Source: Pedobacter steynii (GTDB taxonomy: Bacteria; Bacteroidota; Bacteroidia; Sphingobacteriales; Sphingobacteriaceae). Taken from it: a stretch of 64,000 nt of DNA. A program made the position numbers and the translations under genes. Under the pieces are notes generated by a model that was not told where the DNA came from, did not search any database, and worked only from the letters and a program-made list of their open reading frames with translations. The DNA is taken from contig NZ_FNGY01000003.1 of assembly GCF_900103665.1 (NCBI RefSeq), forward strand, positions 1 through 64,000, in the 5' to 3' direction. How positions within the stretch are numbered: position 1 is the first letter of the stretch; each line of letters begins with the position of its first letter. Of this stretch, positions 7,325-16,443 are shown in pieces.

Positions 7325-8737
7325 ATGAACAAGTACACTTTAGGAATGATTGGCCTGGGCACAATGGGCCGCAATTTATTGCTTAATATGGCCGACAATG
7401 GCTACTCAGTAACAGGTTATGATAAGAGTCAGGACATGTTAAAGAAGCTGGAAGAGGACGGAAAAGCACATCAATTGAAAGGTTATGCTGTCCTTGAAGA
7501 TTTCATCCAAAGCCTGGAATTACCAAGAAGAATCGTTCTTTTGGTACCGGCAGGACCGATTGTAGACAGCGTTATCCAGGAACTTCTTCCTCTATTGGAT
7601 AAAGGTGACCTGATCATTGACAGTGGAAACTCACATTTCACAGATACCACCAGACGCTCTTTGGAGCTTGCTGACCGGGGCATCCATTTCTTCGGAATGG
7701 GCATCTCCGGCGGTGAAGAAGGTGCAAGATTCGGGCCTAGCATGATGCCAGGAGGTGATAAAGCAGCTTATGAGGCGGTGAAGCCAATTCTTGAAGCAGT
7801 TTCTGCAAAAGTAAACGGAGATCCATGTGTGGCATATATTGGCCCCGGAGCTTCCGGACATTTCGTGAAAATGGTGCATAATGGCATTGAATATAGCATG
7901 ATGCAAATCCTTGCGGAAACTTATGACCTGTTGAAAAACAGTCTGGGCTACAACAACGAGCAGATTTATGCGGTATTTGAAAAATGGAACAATGGCCGTT
8001 TGAAATCGTTCCTGTTAGAAGTAACCAGAGATATTTTCAAAGTTAAGGATGAAAAGTCCGGAGGTTACCTGATTGATGTGATCAAAGATCAGGCAAAATC
8101 TAAAGGAACGGGAAAATGGACTTCTCAGGTTTCTATGGACCTTCAGCTACCAATCCCTACCATTAATGAATCGGTAAGTGCCAGAGATCTTTCTAAGTTT
8201 AAAGACTTAAGGGTATCGCTTGATAAAGCTTTACCTCATCCTTCCGTAAAAATTGACAATCCGGAAGAATTTATCGTTCATTTAGAACAGGCGCTTTATT
8301 TCGCGATGATCACGTCTTATGCCCAGGGTTTACATTTATTAACTCAGGCTTCTATAGAATATAAATATGAGCTGAACCTACAGGAGATCTCTCAGATCTG
8401 GCGTGGTGGATGTATCATCAGAGCAGTATTGCTGGAAGATATTTATCAGGCCTATAAAAAACAACCGCAGCTTCCACATCTTTATTCTGATGAGGGCATT
8501 CAACAACAGTTGAAAGACATCATTCCAGGAACAAGAAATGTGGTGGTTACCGCAATCAATCATGGTATTGCCGTACCATGTTTTGCCTCTGCCTTAACCT
8601 ATTATGATTCGTTAAGAACAGCAAATTCACCGTTGAACTTAACGCAGGCACAGCGAGACTTTTTTGGCGCACATACTTTTGAACGCACAGACAGCGAAGG
8701 AATATTTCACGCGGACTGGAATTCAGACAATTTATAA
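7325..8737 (+). CDS. gnd: 6-phosphogluconate dehydrogenase, decarboxylating
   Basis: 470 residues, the usual length for the long-form (GndA) enzyme. N-terminal Rossmann fold IGLGTMGRNLLLNMADNGY binds NADP; SGGEEGARFGPSMMPGG and the catalytic segment HFVKMVHNGIEYSMMQ (Lys and the HNGIEY motif) are intact, and the C-terminal substrate part (IWRGGCIIR) is present. It oxidises and decarboxylates 6-phosphogluconate to ribulose 5-phosphate with NADPH production. Second gene of the operon. Confidence 0.96.
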   Translation: MNKYTLGMIGLGTMGRNLLLNMADNGYSVTGYDKSQDMLKKLEEDGKAHQLKGYAVLEDFIQSLELPRRIVLLVPAGPIVDSVIQELLPLLDKGDLIIDSGNSHFTDTTRRSLELADRGIHFFGMGISGGEEGARFGPSMMPGGDKAAYEAVKPILEAVSAKVNGDPCVAYIGPGASGHFVKMVHNGIEYSMMQILAETYDLLKNSLGYNNEQIYAVFEKWNNGRLKSFLLEVTRDIFKVKDEKSGGYLIDVIKDQAKSKGTGKWTSQVSMDLQLPIPTINESVSARDLSKFKDLRVSLDKALPHPSVKIDNPEEFIVHLEQALYFAMITSYAQGLHLLTQASIEYKYELNLQEISQIWRGGCIIRAVLLEDIYQAYKKQPQLPHLYSDEGIQQQLKDIIPGTRNVVVTAINHGIAVPCFASALTYYDSLRTANSPLNLTQAQRDFFGAHTFERTDSEGIFHADWNSDNL

Positions 8738-8772
8738 ATAACCCCAGTGAAAAAAGACACAAATTCACAACA

Positions 8773-10284
8773 ATGAAAACAAGCATCAACCTCAATCCAA
8801 CCATAATCGTCATTTTTGGTGGTACCGGTGATTTAAATTTGCGCAAACTTGCGCCTGCACTTTACAATCTGTATTCTGATGGCTTTATGCCGGCAAAATA
8901 TGCGATCATTGGTACAGCCCGAAAGAAGCTTACTGATGATGACTTCAGAAAAACATTGATGGGAGGCGTAAACAGCTTCTCCAGATCCGGTAAGGTGAAG
9001 GAAGAAAAGTGGAGCAAATTTGCAGAACATATTCATTACAGCCCGGTTGATGTAGAAGCTCCGGAAACTTTTGGTGTTTTAAAAACCAATATTGAGAAGT
9101 ACCAGAAAGAATTTGGTCCGGATACACAGATCCTGTACTACCTTGCGGTAGCACCAAACCTCTTTCCACTAATCGCCAAATGCCTTTCAGAATATGACCT
9201 GGCCGGAGAGGAAGACAATTGCAGAATCGTGATTGAAAAACCTTTTGGAAGGGATCTGGAAACAGCGAGAGAGCTGAACAGCATCCTGACCGGGATCTTT
9301 ACAGAAAAACAGATCTATCGCATCGATCATTACCTGGGTAAAGAAACGGTTCAGAACATCATGGCATTCCGTTTTGCCAACTCCTTCCTGGAGCCACTTT
9401 GGAACAGGACTTATATTGACCACGTACAGATCTCGGTAACAGAGCAGCTGGGTGTCGGTGATAGAGGTGGTTATTATGAGGGTGCTGGTGCATTGAGAGA
9501 CATGATCCAGAATCACCTGCTTCAATTGCTTTGTTTAATTGGAATGGAAACTCCGATTAACTTTGATGCGGATGAGATCAGAAATAAAAAAGTAGATGTA
9601 TTGAAGGCAATGCGTCCTTTCAGTCCGGAAGACATCAGGTTTAGCACTGTCCGCGGACAGTATACCAAAGGATGGGTAGAGGGTAAAGAGGTACCTGGAT
9701 ACCGCCATGAGAATGGGGTTGATCCGGATTCAAATACAGAAACCTTTGCTGCCATTAAGTTCTTTGTAGACAACTGGAGATGGCAGGGAATTCCTTTCTA
9801 TGTACGTACAGGAAAACGTTTGTTCCAGACTTCATCACTGATTACCATTCAGTTTAAGGATGTACCTCACCAGGTTTTCCCTTCGGGAGTAACCGAACAC
9901 TGGCAACAAAACAGGCTGATCATCAGCATCCAGCCGGAGATGAGCATCCGTTTACAGGTTCAGGCGAAAAGACCGGGACTAGACATGGTCTTAAATCCTG
10001 TAGACATGGTTTTCGACTATAAAGGAACTTATACTTCGCAGGCTCCGGAAGCTTATGAAACCTTGTTACTGGATGTAATGACGGGAGATCAAACACAGTT
10101 TATGCGTGCAGATCAGGTAGAAAGTGCATGGGAGCTGTTGATGCCGATCGTGCATGCATGGGAGACTAAAAAATCATTGAGCTTTCCTAACTATACCGCG
10201 GATTCATGGGGTCCGGAAGATGCGGAAGCTTTGATTGCCAGAGATGGTTTTCACTGGTTTACTTTACCATTGAATAAGGATTAA
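8773..10284 (+). CDS. zwf: Glucose-6-phosphate 1-dehydrogenase
   Basis: 503 residues with the G6PDH coenzyme motif FGGTGDLNLRKLAPALY, the EKPFGRD segment and the active-site signature RIDHYLGKETVQN with its catalytic His. It catalyses the first oxidative step of the pentose-phosphate path, making 6-phosphogluconolactone. It follows gnd by 35 bases and precedes pgl, with an 87-base gap that holds a large hairpin. Confidence 0.97.
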   Translation: MKTSINLNPTIIVIFGGTGDLNLRKLAPALYNLYSDGFMPAKYAIIGTARKKLTDDDFRKTLMGGVNSFSRSGKVKEEKWSKFAEHIHYSPVDVEAPETFGVLKTNIEKYQKEFGPDTQILYYLAVAPNLFPLIAKCLSEYDLAGEEDNCRIVIEKPFGRDLETARELNSILTGIFTEKQIYRIDHYLGKETVQNIMAFRFANSFLEPLWNRTYIDHVQISVTEQLGVGDRGGYYEGAGALRDMIQNHLLQLLCLIGMETPINFDADEIRNKKVDVLKAMRPFSPEDIRFSTVRGQYTKGWVEGKEVPGYRHENGVDPDSNTETFAAIKFFVDNWRWQGIPFYVRTGKRLFQTSSLITIQFKDVPHQVFPSGVTEHWQQNRLIISIQPEMSIRLQVQAKRPGLDMVLNPVDMVFDYKGTYTSQAPEAYETLLLDVMTGDQTQFMRADQVESAWELLMPIVHAWETKKSLSFPNYTADSWGPEDAEALIARDGFHWFTLPLNKD

Positions 10285-10302
10285 AAAATAAATATCATTT
10301 TT

Positions 10303-10351
10303 AAGAGGCTAATACTAAAGCGGTTGTATACAGCTTTAGAATTGGCCTCTT
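10303..10351 (+). repeat. 49-base near-perfect stem-loop between zwf and pgl
   Basis: A 19-base left arm (10303-10321, AAGAGGCTAATACTAAAGC) pairs with the right arm 10333-10351 with one G-U pair and one A-A mismatch, around an 11-base loop. No T-run follows directly, so it is not a standard terminator. Being inside an operon, it may protect mRNA ends, direct cleavage or partly attenuate pgl. Confidence 0.7.
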
Positions 10352-10371
10352 GACAATAAAAACAAATCGTG

Positions 10372-11097
10372 ATGAACTTATTGATTTATAAAACCCAGGA
10401 AGAATTACAGGAAGATCTTGTAGACTACATTGTGGCAATTGCAAATAAAGCGATTGAAGAACATGACATGTTCAACTTTGTATTGACCGGGGGGAACTCT
10501 CCAAAAGCGCTGTACCATTCGCTGGCGACAACCTATAAAGAAAAGATCGACTGGACTAAAGTCTATTTCTTTTTTGGAGATGAGCGCAATGTGATGCCGA
10601 CTCATGAGAGTTACAATGGTTTGATGGCAAAGAATGCCATGCTTGACCTCCTGGAGATCCCTGAGGATCAGATTTTTTATGTCGACACTACACTGGCTCC
10701 TGAAAAGGCGGCTATTGAATATACAAAAGCAATCAACGCGCATTTCAAAGGCTCAGACCTAAATTTCGACCTGATTCTTTTAGGAATGGGCGATGATGCA
10801 CATACGGCTTCCCTATTTCCGGGAACTTCCATATTAAACAGCAAGGAAGTAGAAGTGGATTCTGTATTTGTAGAGAAACTATCTACTTATCGCATCAGCT
10901 TTACAGCGCCACTGATTAACAAAGCAAGAAATATTGCTTTCCTGGTTTTTGGAGAAAACAAAGCCAATGCGGTAAAACATGTTATTGAGGATAAGAAAAA
11001 GAACACCAAATTATATCCCACACAATTGATTCAGCCCATTGATGGAAGTGTAACCTGGTTTTTAGACGATGCTGCAGCAGCTTTGCTGGATAGCTAA
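10372..11097 (+). CDS. pgl: 6-phosphogluconolactonase (DevB type)
   Basis: 241 residues from ATG 10372 (a GTG lies three bases upstream). FVLTGGNSPKALYH, FFGDERNV and LGMGDDAHTASLFPG are the three signature segments of the DevB/SOL lactonase family. It hydrolyses 6-phosphogluconolactone, filling the step between zwf and gnd, and is the last gene of the operon, followed by a strong terminator at 11141-11172. Confidence 0.94.
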   Translation: MNLLIYKTQEELQEDLVDYIVAIANKAIEEHDMFNFVLTGGNSPKALYHSLATTYKEKIDWTKVYFFFGDERNVMPTHESYNGLMAKNAMLDLLEIPEDQIFYVDTTLAPEKAAIEYTKAINAHFKGSDLNFDLILLGMGDDAHTASLFPGTSILNSKEVEVDSVFVEKLSTYRISFTAPLINKARNIAFLVFGENKANAVKHVIEDKKKNTKLYPTQLIQPIDGSVTWFLDDAAAALLDS

Positions 11098-11140
11098 TTA
11101 GTACATAATAAACCCCGATTCCCAGGAGGAAGGGATAAGC

Positions 11141-11172
11141 AAAAAGGGCATTCGGTTTCGGATGCCCTTTTT
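11141..11172 (+). terminator. Rho-independent terminator of the pentose-phosphate operon
   Basis: AAAAAGGGCAT and ATGCCCTTTTT form a perfect 11-base stem around a 10-base loop, with the T-run built into the right arm. The A-run on the other side would allow it to work in both directions. Confidence 0.9.
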
Positions 11173-11477
11173 CGTATGTAAAGATCCTCATCTGACCTTT
11201 AGCATTTGTCCCATCATGGTGACATTACAACCAACGCTATTCTTATATTTCTGGTATTGCTGCTCGATTCCCTAAGATGAAAGCCCCAAAAACATCGATT
11301 ATTATCGCAACAATCCTGAACATAATGAATAGTTTTTTCATAAAAAGCAAAAAAACTTGACTGATAGATGATTACAGGCAGATCATTTTTCTATTTGATG
11401 TTTTTTGAATAAAAAAAACACAAATAACACCATTAAAAATGAACAACATGAACAGAAATTAAGCCCCTCCTGTAACC

Positions 11478-11485
11478 TAAGTTTG
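11478..11485 (+). promoter_or_regulatory. Candidate -7 element ahead of the T9SS cargo cluster
   Basis: TAAGTTTG is a full match to TAnnTTTG; transcription would start near 11492. No -33 TTG was found, so this is tentative. Confidence 0.35.
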
Positions 11486-11545
11486 AGGTAATAAAAAACC
11501 AGTTGACCATTTTAACGCTCTCAGAGGCATTTAAAATAGTCATAA

Positions 11546-13369
11546 ATGCCCCTTACTATGCTCTTGTTCAGACTGAAAAATAAGTTTACCGGTTATTTTT
11601 GGTTGCTACTGACTTTAGTGTTAGTGGTTGGAGGAGGGAATGTAGCGAAGGGGCAGTTGAGAACTTACGCTACATTGAGTACGCAAGGAGGAACCGGAAC
11701 TGTTACTGGTCTGGCGAATGTCCGAGGAGCCAGTACTACAACTCCCCCAGCAGGATCAACGCCTGCGAGTCTTTCTGCTACGGGAACAACAGGCGCGTTG
11801 GGCGGATCTGCGGTTTCGGTGCATATCAATTTACAGTTTGCATCTAACATCCCATCAAATACGATCGTATTTATAAAGGTTTCCTCAATAACGCTTCCCT
11901 CAATAGCAAGTTCTGTTAGCGCTGTAGCGTACAATAACTCCACTGCTGCCACCGGTTCAACTTTTTACAACCTAGTAGCAGGCGATGGCACTCAGTATAT
12001 AGGGGTTTATGCAAGCAGTGTATTCAATCAGGTCCGTTTTATTGTAACCGGAGGTGGTGGGGGACTTTTAGGTGCCCCCGCAGAAACAGCTAGTGCCAAT
12101 GTATTTTATGCCTTTTATAGCACCTCAAATACCGCCGACTGCGGATCATCAATAGGTACATCCTGGTCTGGAAACGGAACAGTAGTGAATTCAGGAAATG
12201 CAATAGATGGTAACCTGACCACCTATTCAGACGTTACTCCTTCCCTCCTTTTGAGCACTGTTGAACAGAGCTTTTATTTCTCAGGACCTTCTGTTACAAA
12301 CGATGAAGTAAAGGCGACACTTTCCATTCCACCCTCGTTATTAAGCCTCGGCTTACTTAGTAACATCACGGTAAATGCCTACAATGGCAGTAATACGACA
12401 CCTGTCTGGACCACTAATCTTGGGGCAGTATTAAGCCTTGACCTGCTTGGGCTTTTTAATACAGGGGCACCAATTACGGTTTCCGTCAAGCCCAGTCTCC
12501 CCTTCGACAGACTTTCTATAAATTATAGCGCCGTACTAGGCCTTTTGGTGACCTTACACGTTCATGAAATTCAGCGAACCAGTGCCAGTCCGGTATTCAC
12601 CGTTCAAAATGCAACGATTTGTACGAATTCTACAGCGACATTAATTGCGAGTGCCCCTTCCGGAAACCAAACCCTTTGGTATAATGCAAGTGGCACTCTT
12701 CTTTTTACCGGCAATAGTTTTACTACACCAACATTAAATACAACCACAACCTATTATGCAGCGACCGCTAAAATCGGATGTACAGGAGAATCATTGAGAT
12801 TGCCGGCAATTGTCACAGTTAACCCTTTACCAACCATAGCCGCGATTACCGGAACCACCAGTATTTGCCTAAATCAAAGCACCACATTAAGCAGCACGAC
12901 AGCCGGAGGAGTATGGTCCAGCAGTGCTACAGGAGTAGCCACTATAAACAGCAGTACAGGGGTGGTGAGCACGGTTACTTCCGGAAGCAGTACCATCACC
13001 TATACCTATACAGATCCAACCACCACCTGTTCCAATTCGGTCACGACAATCCTTACGGTGAAACCCTTACCTACCCTAACGAGTAGCTTAACACCTGCCA
13101 TTTGCAGTAGTAGCACATTCAGTTATACCGCAACCAGCAGTATAGGCAGTACCAGCTTTAGCTGGACCCGTGCAACAGTTGCCGGCATCAGCAACGCTTC
13201 GGGATCAGCCGCAACCAATGCCATTAATGAAACCCTGATTAACACCACGAATGCTCCTGTTACTGTCACCTATGTATTCAGTTTAACGGGGGATGGTTGC
13301 AGCAACACGGTAAATGTCCAATTAAAAGTGAACCCCAAACCCGGGGCTCCTCATATATTATCTCAATAA
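11546..13369 (+). CDS. Secreted Ig-like multi-domain surface protein
   Basis: 607 residues with an N-terminal signal peptide (hydrophobic run to about residue 32, cleavage near AKG-Q), a Ser/Thr/Gly-rich N-terminal half of unknown fold, then Cys-containing Ig/PKD-like modules typical of Bacteroidota adhesins: ATICTNSTATLIAS (about 355), TSICLNQSTTL (about 440) and PAICSSSTFSY (about 520), each closed by VNPLP, VKPLP or VNPKP linkers. It ends at such a linker (NPKPGAPHI), where another module would normally begin, and has no sorting domain. A second ATG at 11558 is an equally good start. Cotranscription with the two following secreted genes is likely. Role unknown; surface structure or adhesin suggested. 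Confidence 0.7.
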   Translation: MPLTMLLFRLKNKFTGYFWLLLTLVLVVGGGNVAKGQLRTYATLSTQGGTGTVTGLANVRGASTTTPPAGSTPASLSATGTTGALGGSAVSVHINLQFASNIPSNTIVFIKVSSITLPSIASSVSAVAYNNSTAATGSTFYNLVAGDGTQYIGVYASSVFNQVRFIVTGGGGGLLGAPAETASANVFYAFYSTSNTADCGSSIGTSWSGNGTVVNSGNAIDGNLTTYSDVTPSLLLSTVEQSFYFSGPSVTNDEVKATLSIPPSLLSLGLLSNITVNAYNGSNTTPVWTTNLGAVLSLDLLGLFNTGAPITVSVKPSLPFDRLSINYSAVLGLLVTLHVHEIQRTSASPVFTVQNATICTNSTATLIASAPSGNQTLWYNASGTLLFTGNSFTTPTLNTTTTYYAATAKIGCTGESLRLPAIVTVNPLPTIAAITGTTSICLNQSTTLSSTTAGGVWSSSATGVATINSSTGVVSTVTSGSSTITYTYTDPTTTCSNSVTTILTVKPLPTLTSSLTPAICSSSTFSYTATSSIGSTSFSWTRATVAGISNASGSAATNAINETLINTTNAPVTVTYVFSLTGDGCSNTVNVQLKVNPKPGAPHILSQ

Positions 13370-13408
13370 CCCTCTTAACTATTTATCCAAATTTAAACTC
13401 TTAAAATT

Positions 13409-14158
13409 ATGAAAACGACAAGTAAAACAATCAGATTAGCAATGGCATTTTGTCTATTATTCATCTTACCTATGGGTGTTTTTGCCGCTGTACCAGACAT
13501 CTATGTATGCGGAACCGGATCAGTTACTCTTGCCTATACCGGAAGCTACACCCTTGTTTCCGGGGATAAGGTCGTTTGGCAAAAAGTAGATGGCGCCGGA
13601 GCCCCTGTCAGTGGATCTGCAGCCGTAACCAACACTTACTCTGGAACTGCAGGCAGTGCAGACCTTACCGTTGCCGGCGGTACCGATATGACCACTGCCG
13701 GCGAACACTTCTGGGTAGCCCATGTGATCAGTGCAGACCCTGCAGCCTGTACGGGTGATGTTTCTGCAGCGATCGATATTTATATGTTGCCAACTTTTAC
13801 AGTGGCCGTGAGTCCTGCAGCAACTTCTTATTGTGTGGCCGGAACAACAAATACGACGAAAACGATTGTGAGTTCACTGGCAACACCGGCTTCAACACTT
13901 CCAACAGGAGTAGTTTTTGATTACGACTGGATTGGTACAACTGCAGGTGCAGGCGCTGTGGATGGTACAGATTCTAAAAAGTTTAACATGACTTCTACTA
14001 CTCCTGCAAGTTATACTGTTACCTCAAACGTAAAATACAACGTAAGCGGTACAGGAAAAACACTAAAATCTGCGGGCGGTACAGCTTGTACACAAGCAGA
14101 ATCGACGATCATCACGGTAGCGCCTAAACCAGGAACACCAACCATTACCGTTTCCTAA
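13409..14158 (+). CDS. Secreted protein of unknown function, Ig/PKD-like
   Basis: 249 residues with a clear signal peptide (to GVFAA, about residue 26). The mature part is Thr/Ala/Gly-rich with few charged residues and four Cys, and looks like two beta-sandwich units. It ends VAPKPGTPTITVS, the same linker-like ending as the upstream protein. No sorting domain is visible. It lies 39 bases after the previous gene. I do not recognise a named family. Confidence 0.6.
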   Translation: MKTTSKTIRLAMAFCLLFILPMGVFAAVPDIYVCGTGSVTLAYTGSYTLVSGDKVVWQKVDGAGAPVSGSAAVTNTYSGTAGSADLTVAGGTDMTTAGEHFWVAHVISADPAACTGDVSAAIDIYMLPTFTVAVSPAATSYCVAGTTNTTKTIVSSLATPASTLPTGVVFDYDWIGTTAGAGAVDGTDSKKFNMTSTTPASYTVTSNVKYNVSGTGKTLKSAGGTACTQAESTIITVAPKPGTPTITVS

Positions 14159-14202
14159 CCAAATAATATAAATGCCAGGAATGGCTATTGATTGATAAAT
14201 AC

Positions 14203-15150
14203 ATGTCCTATAGAAGAAAAAGTTTTGTGTCGGGTATGCTGTTGCTAAGTGCAACGGCATGCTTTGCGCAATCTTCCGGTTCCGCCACTGCGAATATCCC
14301 AAATGGGTCTTCGTTAAAGTTGCGGGCCAATTCTGTAAGTGCCGTATCTTATCAATGGATCAAAGACGAATTAACCATACCAGGCGCTACGCAGGAAGAG
14401 TACCAGGCATTTGTTCCGGGTACTTATACCGTAATTTCATTTAATGCAGAGGGATGTGCCTCCGACATTTCCCCACCTTTGGTCCTTACCGCCGACCCTG
14501 TCGGCCCGGTTAGTGCGGATGTTATGATCAAAAAACAATCCGAATCAAAAGGAGTCAGTATCAACAACACCTTTGAATACACCATTCAGGTGAAGAATAA
14601 CGGTGCCGGTGCAGCAAATATGATCAAGGTTCATGACGTGCTTCCCAATGAATTAAGCCTGGAAGATCTTGGCCGGCCTACCCTCGGATTCGCGAATTAT
14701 AACCAGGGAAGCAAAACAATTGTATGGGAAATCGTTAAACTGGAAAACGGGCAGACTGCGGACCTCAGGATAAAGGTCAAGGCCTTAAATCCAGGGATGA
14801 TCAGCAACACCGCTACGGTAACCGCAAATGAACAGGATCCCAATATGAGCAACAATAGCTCAACCGACCTTAAATCTGTTACCAATATTACCATTCCCAA
14901 TGTATTTACCCCAAATGGGGATGGACTAAACGACACCTTTACCATCCCTGGCCTGGAATTTTTTGAAGCCAATGAGCTCACCATGTTCAACCGTTGGGGA
15001 TCTACTGTATTCGACAAAAAAGGGTATAAAAATGATTGGGATGGAGGTCAATTAAATGAAGGTACCTACTTCTACTTATTGAAAATCAAATCTGCATCGA
15101 ACAAATGGGAGGTTTACAAAGGTTTCATCACCATTATCCGCGGGAAATAA
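14203..15150 (+). CDS. T9SS type B (CHU_C) surface protein with DUF11 domain
   Basis: 315 residues from ATG 14203. A signal peptide ends near CFAQ (about 22). An Ig-like unit (residues 25-100) is followed by a DUF11 repeat (about 110-215, with [15 protein letters not shown] and [15 protein letters not shown]) and the C-terminal gliding-motility-associated domain: [33 protein letters not shown], then GTYFYLL. That domain is the type B signal for export and surface attachment through the type IX secretion system. It is the only protein of the trio with the signal. ATG 14203 was preferred over a TTG at 14188. Confidence 0.82.
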   Translation: MSYRRKSFVSGMLLLSATACFAQSSGSATANIPNGSSLKLRANSVSAVSYQWIKDELTIPGATQEEYQAFVPGTYTVISFNAEGCASDISPPLVLTADPVGPVSADVMIKKQSESKGVSINNTFEYTIQVKNNGAGAANMIKVHDVLPNELSLEDLGRPTLGFANYNQGSKTIVWEIVKLENGQTADLRIKVKALNPGMISNTATVTANEQDPNMSNNSSTDLKSVTNITIPNVFTPNGDGLNDTFTIPGLEFFEANELTMFNRWGSTVFDKKGYKNDWDGGQLNEGTYFYLLKIKSASNKWEVYKGFITIIRGK

Positions 15151-15167
15151 ACCCCAACAACTATCAA

Positions 15168-15320
15168 GATGAAACCATCATGATCTTACAGATCACATAA
15201 CAAAATGAATAATGAATAAAGATCATGATCGCTTCATACCCATTATTCTGATGAAACCATCATAAGCATACCGCTTACAAAAAGCAATGAATAGGCACAT
15301 GATAGCTTCATAACCGCTAA
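15168..15320 (+). repeat. Two tandem hairpin-forming repeat units before porP
   Basis: Unit 1 (15168-15249) and unit 2 (15250-15320) both start GATGAAACCATCAT and end with a GCTTCATA-C segment. Within unit 1, arms 15169-15187 and 15219-15237 pair in 17 of 19 positions; in unit 2, arms 15251-15267 and 15295-15311 pair in about 13 of 17. The stems differ by changes on both sides, which suggests conserved structure. Confidence 0.65.
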
Positions 15321-15336
15321 AAGACAATATGTTCCA

Positions 15337-16320
15337 ATGAAAAAAGTTTTATTATTATTCCTGTTCCTCAGCATTCATCAGGGACTCAAAGCACAGCAGG
15401 ATAGCCAGTTTACACAATATATTTTCAATGGACTTCATATTAATCCCGCTTATGCCGGCACGAAGGGCGATTATTATATCCAGTCTTCTTACCGTTCCCA
15501 GTGGCAGGGTGTTACCGGCGCTCCGAAATCATTCTCTATTGCGGCCGATGGTTCCTTTTATGATGGAAATGTTGGTCTTGGACTCATCATTGCCAACGAT
15601 CAGATCGGCGCGCAAAACAGCCTTACCGCCTTTGCCAATTACGCTTATCACTTAAAGTTAGATGAGGAAGGAAGCTCGGCACTTTCCTTTGGACTCGCTG
15701 CAGGGATGATGCAGATGGGGATTAACGGAAACAAACTGATCGAAATTAGTCCCGGAGATGGAGCGGTAACGCCCTATCTATCGCAAACACGTACTTATCC
15801 GGATGCCCGTTTCGGTATTTATTACTCCGGAAAGAAATATTTTGCGGGTATTTCCGCCACCAACCTCGTTGCCAGATATATGTCTGACACACGCAACAAC
15901 GATTTTCTCGTTCCCATACCCGAGCCCCATTTTTACCTGACTGCCGGCGCTTTATTTCCATTGAGTGATGAGGTCCATATTAAGCCGAGTATTTTGGTTA
16001 AAGATGATTTCAAAGGCCCCACTGCTGTTGATTTTAATGCCTTCTTTTTGATCAAAGAACGGGTATGGATTGGCGGTTTTTACAGAGGCAGTTATAACCT
16101 CCACAGTAATAATTTGCAATTAAACCTTCCAACCAGCAATTCTATTGGTCTGATTACCGAGATCTTTGCCACACCGGATCTGAGGATTGGCTATTCTTAT
16201 GATTATTCCCTAGGCAAACTCAGGGGATATGGCGGTGGAAGTCATGAGATTTCTGCAGGGTTGTATCTCAATAAGAAAGATGACAGAAAAACGAGACTAA
16301 CCAGGTGTTACGTTTTTTAG
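15337..16320 (+). CDS. PorP/SprF family type IX secretion outer-membrane protein
   Basis: 327 residues with a signal peptide (to LKAQ) and the hallmark QDSQFTQYIFNGLHINPAYAG at the mature N-terminus, followed by amphipathic beta strands of a 14-strand-type barrel (for example GLGLIIANDQIGAQN). PorP/SprF proteins pair with CHU_C cargo in many Bacteroidota and are needed for surface attachment of such cargo. The adjacent CHU_C protein is the obvious partner. Confidence 0.9.
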   Translation: MKKVLLLFLFLSIHQGLKAQQDSQFTQYIFNGLHINPAYAGTKGDYYIQSSYRSQWQGVTGAPKSFSIAADGSFYDGNVGLGLIIANDQIGAQNSLTAFANYAYHLKLDEEGSSALSFGLAAGMMQMGINGNKLIEISPGDGAVTPYLSQTRTYPDARFGIYYSGKKYFAGISATNLVARYMSDTRNNDFLVPIPEPHFYLTAGALFPLSDEVHIKPSILVKDDFKGPTAVDFNAFFLIKERVWIGGFYRGSYNLHSNNLQLNLPTSNSIGLITEIFATPDLRIGYSYDYSLGKLRGYGGGSHEISAGLYLNKKDDRKTRLTRCYVF

Positions 16321-16443
16321 CGCAACGTTATACTGAATTGTTATTTTGCTGCCTGGATAGGTCAGCCCCACAAAGACCTATAGTCAGGTTAAAGAACAAT
16401 TCTTTTGCTACCTTGTTATTAGAAAAACGCTTATCTACCGGTT

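Larger units (their letters stand above)
11098..11545. other. Intergenic region, 448 bases, with terminator and candidate promoter
   Basis: Besides the terminator (11141-11172) this AT-rich stretch shows TAAGTTTG at 11478-11485, a perfect -7 element about 60 bases before the next gene, without a TTG at the usual distance. The middle part (11200-11470) has no recognisable gene. Confidence 0.5.

Noticed and set aside
15168..15320. CRISPR array
   Set aside because: There are only two units, they are long, imperfect and self-complementary, have no unique spacers, and no cas genes are near.
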